DNA of 64,000 bases, taken from assembly GCF_900110835.1 (NCBI RefSeq), contig NZ_FOJG01000001.1, forward strand, positions 248,001 through 312,000, given 5' to 3'. Position numbers and translations under genes: made by a program. Source of the DNA: Chitinophaga arvensicola. GTDB lineage: Bacteria; Bacteroidota; Bacteroidia; Chitinophagales; Chitinophagaceae. Each line of letters begins with the position of its first letter. The stretch's first letter is position 1. Under the pieces are notes generated by a model. That model saw only the letters and a program-made list of their open reading frames with translations, did no database searches and was not told the DNA's origin. Positions 60,496 through 64,000 of the stretch are shown here, piece after piece.

Positions 60496-61165
60496 GAATA
60501 CAAATACTTCTCCCTTAAAACGTCTCAGTCTTGCTGAGGAAGTGGCAGACCGTCTGCAGGAATTGATTGCGTCGGGTAAATACGCGGTAGGACAACAGCT
60601 TCCGACAGAGCCGGAGTTAATGAGCCAGTTTGCCGTAGGGCGGTCCAGTGTACGGGAAGCCGTGAAAATACTGGCACACCGGGGGCTGGTACGGGTACAG
60701 CAGGGACTTGGCACGTTTGTACAGTCGCTCTCCGGCACCGGTGAGGCATTGTCGCAGCGGTTGCAACGGGCCGACTTTGAGGATCTCAACGAGGTACGTT
60801 TCCTGCTGGAAGTAAAGATTGCAGAGAAAGCCGCGCTTCACCGCAATAACAAGGACATTGAAAAAATGAAGGGGTTTCTGAAGAAGCGTTTTGCATATGC
60901 CTGCAATAACCAGTTCGAACTCTGTGTTCAGGCTGATATCAATTTCCACAATGCCCTGGCGGAAGCCGGCAAAAATGAAATTATGCGGGACCTCTACAAA
61001 ACGGTGGCAGAACACCTGAAAAAGTCCTTCCTGCAACGTTTTGGAAACACTGATACATTTATCGCCACGCAGCATTATCATGATGCATTGTTACAGGCGG
61101 TGATTGATAAAGATCCGAAAAAAGCATTGGTTTGGGCAACCAGAATCAGTGAGCACAACAGATAA
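60491..61165 (+). CDS. GntR-family (FadR subfamily) transcriptional regulator
   Basis: 224 residues from ATG 60491 (or 223 from the adjacent ATG 60494). The N-terminal winged helix has LAEEVADRLQELIASGKYAVGQQLPTEPELMSQFAVGRSSVREAVKIL, with the GntR signature. The C-terminal FCD domain (FEDLNEVRFLLEVKIAEKAAL, DINFHNALAEAGKNEIM, HYHDALLQAVIDKDPKKAL) has the His residues typical of a metal site in this subfamily, which often binds organic acids. A TTG at 60473 is rejected because it overlaps the -7 box. The MFS gene follows after 47 nt with a matching operator. Confidence 0.92.
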   Translation: MMNTNTSPLKRLSLAEEVADRLQELIASGKYAVGQQLPTEPELMSQFAVGRSSVREAVKILAHRGLVRVQQGLGTFVQSLSGTGEALSQRLQRADFEDLNEVRFLLEVKIAEKAALHRNNKDIEKMKGFLKKRFAYACNNQFELCVQADINFHNALAEAGKNEIMRDLYKTVAEHLKKSFLQRFGNTDTFIATQHYHDALLQAVIDKDPKKALVWATRISEHNR

Positions 61166-61182
61166 TTTTTTTACCCTTAAAC

Positions 61183-61197
61183 ATCAGATGATCTGAT
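61183..61197 (+). promoter_or_regulatory. Operator 2 for the FadR-type regulator (perfect palindrome)
   Basis: ATCAGAT-G-ATCTGAT is a perfect 7-bp inverted repeat with a single-base centre, 15 nt before the MFS start. AACATCAGATGAT is shared with operator 1. It implies the MFS gene has its own controlled promoter or a second repressor site. Confidence 0.7.
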
Positions 61198-61212
61198 CTT
61201 AAAAGAACAGAA

Positions 61213-62436
61213 ATGGAAACAACATTACAAGAACAGCCCAAAGCCGCCGCACATCAGGCAGCACAACAAACGGTGCTGTCCATCCTATTGGCTTTAAGTT
61301 TCACCCACTTCCTGAATGATACCTTACAATCGCTCATTCCGGCGATGTACCCGGTATTAAAGGATTCCCTCAGACTGAATTTCACACAGGTAGGTTTAAT
61401 TACCCTCACCTTCCAGATGTCGGCTTCGCTGTTGCAGCCACTGGTAGGCCTGTACACCGATAAAAGACCGCAGCCTTATTCGCTGGCAATCGGTATGGGT
61501 TTCACATTGATTGGACTGATCAGTTTATCGATGTCGCACAACTTCCCGATGGTACTGGTATCTGTGGCACTGGTAGGCATTGGCTCTGCAGTGTTTCATC
61601 CGGAAGCATCGCGGTTGGCGCACATGGCCTCCGGTGGTAAACACGGGATGGCGCAATCGCTGTTCCAGGTAGGTGGTAATGCCGGCAGCTCCCTCGGCCC
61701 GTTGCTGGCCGCTATGGTGATTGTTCCTTTCGGACAGTTTCATGTAATCTGGTTCTCCGTAGCAGCGCTACTGGCCATTTTTGTGATGCTGAATATCAGC
61801 AAATGGTATCTGAGCAACACCGACCGGATTAAGCCTAAAAAAGCTGCCGCACACCTGGAAAAACATACGTTATCCACCCCTATGGTAGTGTTCTCACTGG
61901 GTATCCTGCTGGTGCTGATCTTCTCCAAGTATTTCTATATGGCCAGTATGACCAGCTACTATACTTTTTACCTGATGGATCGCTTCCATATTTCTACACA
62001 GGCTTCACAGGTATACCTGTTTATTTTCCTGTTTGCCGTAGCTGCGGGTACTTTCATCGGTGGTCCTGTGGGCGACCGGATCGGACGTAAATATGTGATC
62101 TGGATTTCTATACTCGGTGTAGCGCCATTTTCTTTGTTGCTGCCTCATGCCACACTTTTCTGGACCGCCATACTCAGTGTATTCATTGGTGTTATTCTCT
62201 CCTCCGCCTTTTCCGCTATCCTGGTGTATGCACAGGAACTGGTACCCGGTAAAGTGGGCATGATTGCAGGTTTGTTCTTTGGACTGGCCTTTGGTATGGC
62301 CGGTGTGGGTTCTGCCCTGCTGGGCCGCCTGGCAGATGCCACCAGCATCAATTATGTATATGAAGTGTGTGCTTACCTGCCTTTAATAGGTATCCTCACC
62401 GCCTTCCTTCCGAACCTGGAAAAGAAAAAGAAGTAG
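61213..62436 (+). CDS. MFS transporter (Fsr-like)
   Basis: 407 residues with 12 expected membrane helices. Conserved features include FTHFLNDTLQSLIPAMYPVL, the loop 2-3-like LYTDKRPQPYSL, GIGSAVFHPEASRLAHMASGGKHGMAQSLFQVGGNAG, which is typical of the fosmidomycin-resistance (Fsr) group, and GDRIGRKYV in the second half. The substrate is unknown; given its FadR-type neighbour, an acid or sugar-acid is a reasonable guess. Operator 2 lies 15 nt upstream, so the regulator very probably controls it. The cytoplasmic N-terminus has a 20-residue charged extension. Confidence 0.9.
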   Translation: METTLQEQPKAAAHQAAQQTVLSILLALSFTHFLNDTLQSLIPAMYPVLKDSLRLNFTQVGLITLTFQMSASLLQPLVGLYTDKRPQPYSLAIGMGFTLIGLISLSMSHNFPMVLVSVALVGIGSAVFHPEASRLAHMASGGKHGMAQSLFQVGGNAGSSLGPLLAAMVIVPFGQFHVIWFSVAALLAIFVMLNISKWYLSNTDRIKPKKAAAHLEKHTLSTPMVVFSLGILLVLIFSKYFYMASMTSYYTFYLMDRFHISTQASQVYLFIFLFAVAAGTFIGGPVGDRIGRKYVIWISILGVAPFSLLLPHATLFWTAILSVFIGVILSSAFSAILVYAQELVPGKVGMIAGLFFGLAFGMAGVGSALLGRLADATSINYVYEVCAYLPLIGILTAFLPNLEKKKK

Positions 62437-62444
62437 CCGCTGTT

Positions 62445-62481
62445 TTTTGTCTTACGCAGGATGAACCTGCGTAAGACAAAA
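62445..62481. terminator. Perfect hairpin after the MFS gene
   Basis: A perfect 16-bp stem (62445-62460 with 62466-62481) with loop ATGAA. A six-T run precedes the stem, no T-run follows it. A terminator without T-tract is likely, as is common among the other hairpins here. Confidence 0.6.
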
Positions 62482-62518
62482 TTCGCCTACATTCGCACTC
62501 ACACTAAAACAATTGGTT

Positions 62519-63391
62519 ATGTGGAAAGGCATACTGCTTGTGCTGCTCGGCGCATGCAGCTTTGGGATATTATCAACGATCGTTAAATCAGGTTACCAGG
62601 AAGGCTATACATTAGGCGAGTTATGCAGCGTACAGGCCGGTTTCGGCATGGTGGCGCTATGGATCATCCAGTTGATTTCCGGCAGAAAGATGGTGGGCTT
62701 AACCAATAAGGAAGCCCGTACTTGTTTTATCCTGGGCAGTTCCACAGGCCTGGTGAGCATTACTTATTATCAGAGTGTACAATATATCCCGGCCAGTGTG
62801 GCCATTATATTACTGATGCAGTTTACCTGGATGAGTATGCTGGCAGAATGGGTGATCTATAAAAAGCGTCCATCTCCGGTACAATGGCTGGCAGTATTCT
62901 TTATTCTGGGCGGTACCCTGCTGGCCGGAGGTGTTTTCAACGCAGGTCATACGGAACTGAACTGGAAAGGAATAGGCTTTGGCCTGCTGGCAGCCATGTG
63001 TTATACCGTATTTATTGTAGTGAGCGGCCGTATCGGTGCTTCCCTGGGACCAGTGCTGAAAAGTGCCTGGATTGTTACCGGCGCCTTTGTACTCATTACC
63101 CTGATATTTCCTCCTCTGTACCTGTTTAATGGCCGTTTTACGGGCACCAGTCTCTGGATCTGGGGAATTCCGCTGGCCCTTTTCGGGACCGTGCTCCCTC
63201 CTTTTCTATTTTCAAAGGGGATGCCCCAAACAGGCGTATCGCTGGGCGCTATCCTGAGCGCCGCCGAACTTCCCGTGGCCATGCTGGCGGCGACCATTTT
63301 CCTGCACGAAGCCGTGTCCCCCCTGCAGATATTGGGTGTAGCGATCATATTAAGCGCTATTGCCATGGCGAATCTGAAACGACGGAAATGA
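62519..63391 (+). CDS. EamA-family (DMT) transporter
   Basis: 290 residues from ATG 62519; a TTG at 62513 is possible but less likely. Ten membrane helices in two EamA repeats: LLVLLGACSFGILSTIVKSGYQEGYTLGEL opens the first, and WKGIGFGLLAAMCYTVFIVVSGRIGASLGP opens the second. The last helices contain GVSLGAILSAAELPVAMLAATIFLHEAVSPLQILGVAIIL. The substrate is unknown; many EamA proteins export amino acids or other metabolites. It stands alone after the MFS hairpin. Confidence 0.9.
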   Translation: MWKGILLVLLGACSFGILSTIVKSGYQEGYTLGELCSVQAGFGMVALWIIQLISGRKMVGLTNKEARTCFILGSSTGLVSITYYQSVQYIPASVAIILLMQFTWMSMLAEWVIYKKRPSPVQWLAVFFILGGTLLAGGVFNAGHTELNWKGIGFGLLAAMCYTVFIVVSGRIGASLGPVLKSAWIVTGAFVLITLIFPPLYLFNGRFTGTSLWIWGIPLALFGTVLPPFLFSKGMPQTGVSLGAILSAAELPVAMLAATIFLHEAVSPLQILGVAIILSAIAMANLKRRK

Positions 63392-63416
63392 AAACCCATG
63401 AGGTGTTTTTTTTATT

Positions 63417-63424
63417 TATCTTTG
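63417..63424 (+). promoter_or_regulatory. -7 box of the final TPR gene
   Basis: TATCTTTG fully matches TAnnTTTG, 34 nt before ATG 63459. No -33 TTTG at the right distance. Confidence 0.5.
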
Positions 63425-63458
63425 CACCCTCTATTAGTGATTTACGAACCGTTTTTTC

Positions 63459-64000
63459 ATGAAAGCATTTAATTTTTTTATTCTATATCGCCTCCCGATA
63501 GGTATCCTGTTGTTAGCAGGTGGTATTGCACTGGGCTTAACTGTAGGCTGGTGGGAAGCTACCATTGTGCTGGTGCTGGCACTGGTATGTTTGGTAACAC
63601 ACGTGATGTTTGGTCCCATGAGAATGGTACAGGAAGCCGTGGAAGCCGGTGATATTGAAAGGGCCAGTGCCCTGATGAACCAGGTGAAGTTCCCTAAACT
63701 GCTGTACAAACCAATCCGTTCTGTATACTATTTTATGCAGAGCAATATGGCCATGTACTCCAACGACCTCGATAAAGCTGAATCCACTATCCGCCAGAGT
63801 ATTAACTCCGGTAGCCCGATGAAGGAATACGAGGGGATGCAGTATTTCCAGCTGGGTACTATCGCCTATCAGAAAAATGACCTGAAAACGGCTGATCAGA
63901 ACCTCAAAATTGCGATGCGTAAAGGTTTACCGGACAAGGAAAACACGGCTGCCGCCCTGTTAACCCTTGCTTCCATTGCCATGAGCCGCCGCGACTTCAA
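63459..64000 (+). CDS. Membrane protein with TPR repeats, N-terminal part
   Basis: The frame from ATG 63459 stays open to the window end, giving 180 residues of an unfinished protein. Two membrane helices come first (about 5-25, FFILYRLPIGILLLAGGIALG, and 30-47, WWEATIVLVLALVCLVTHVM). TPR-like helices follow, for example MYSNDLDKAESTIRQSI and MQYFQLGTIAYQKNDLKTADQNL. It probably sits in the inner membrane with the repeats in the cytoplasm or periplasm. Function unknown. Confidence 0.82.
   Translation, partial: MKAFNFFILYRLPIGILLLAGGIALGLTVGWWEATIVLVLALVCLVTHVMFGPMRMVQEAVEAGDIERASALMNQVKFPKLLYKPIRSVYYFMQSNMAMYSNDLDKAESTIRQSINSGSPMKEYEGMQYFQLGTIAYQKNDLKTADQNLKIAMRKGLPDKENTAAALLTLASIAMSRRDF

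Noticed and set aside
1..64000. CRISPR array, insertion sequence or prophage
   Set aside because: No regularly spaced direct repeats, transposase, integrase or phage structural cluster was recognised in any part of the window.

Overview
The window reads as chromosomal DNA of a Bacteroidota bacterium, most likely a Chitinophaga-like member of the Chitinophagaceae. The evidence is two ECF sigma / FecR / SusC / SusD loci with STN-domain SusC proteins, PKD-like and DUF4843 lipoproteins, a Gldg-type ABC transporter, DUF1015/DUF2490/DUF983 genes, four AraC-type regulators, almost no Shine-Dalgarno sequences, and promoters of the -33 TTTG / -7 TAnnTTTG type. No plasmid, prophage, transposase or CRISPR array was seen. 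Genus-level assignment is inference from gene content.

Layout. 1-2.8 kb: end of a DUF502 gene, a zinc phospholipase/nuclease-fold exported protein, and serC. 3.1-11.3 kb: uptake locus 1 (ECF sigma, FecR, SusC, SusD, TlpA-like thioredoxin), lying between serC and a DUF1015 gene. 11.5-19.5 kb: DUF1015, a degenerate CPBP-like membrane protein, a TPR protein, paaN, YceI, a 2TM protein and a long-chain acyl-CoA synthetase. 19.6 kb: tRNA-Arg(CCT), then a fibre-like exported protein. 20.9-22.9 kb: a two-gene isoprenoid operon (UbiA prenyltransferase plus a class I isoprenoid enzyme). 22.9-24.5 kb: a lipoprotein and a 2H phosphoesterase. 24.6-39.8 kb: uptake locus 2, an apparent nine-gene unit (ECF sigma, FecR, SusC, SusD, DUF4843, PKD-like, ABC ATPase, Gldg permease, tandem MutS-like ATPase). 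39.8-48.6 kb: small accessory genes (DoxX, two SDRs, hydrolase, deacetylase, SMI1/KNR4, three AraC regulators, a frameshifted SnoaL-like gene). 48.8-57.8 kb: small secreted or unknown proteins, GNAT, a MacA/MacB-like/TolC efflux operon, DUF2490, DUF983 and AraC. 57.9-64 kb: an S9 peptidase, a FadR-type regulator with its MFS transporter, an EamA transporter, and the start of a TPR membrane protein.

How parts work together. Each Sus locus looks like a cell-surface signalling and uptake module: the outer-membrane SusC/SusD pair imports a ligand, and the FecR/ECF pair relays ligand status to transcription. Locus 2 adds surface lipoproteins, an ABC transporter and a cytosolic MutS-like protein whose two complete ATPase halves sit on one chain. 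The FadR-type regulator has two copies of a 15-bp palindrome, one over its own start codon and one 15 nt before the MFS start, so autoregulation plus control of the transporter is likely.

Most noteworthy: the single-chain double MutS-like ATPase inside an uptake/ABC operon, the UbiA plus class I isoprenoid pair, the matching hairpin-plus-box leaders of both susC genes, the FadR operator pair, and a single-base frameshift in a run of seven A's within the SnoaL-like gene. All functions are assigned by reading motifs; no database search was possible.
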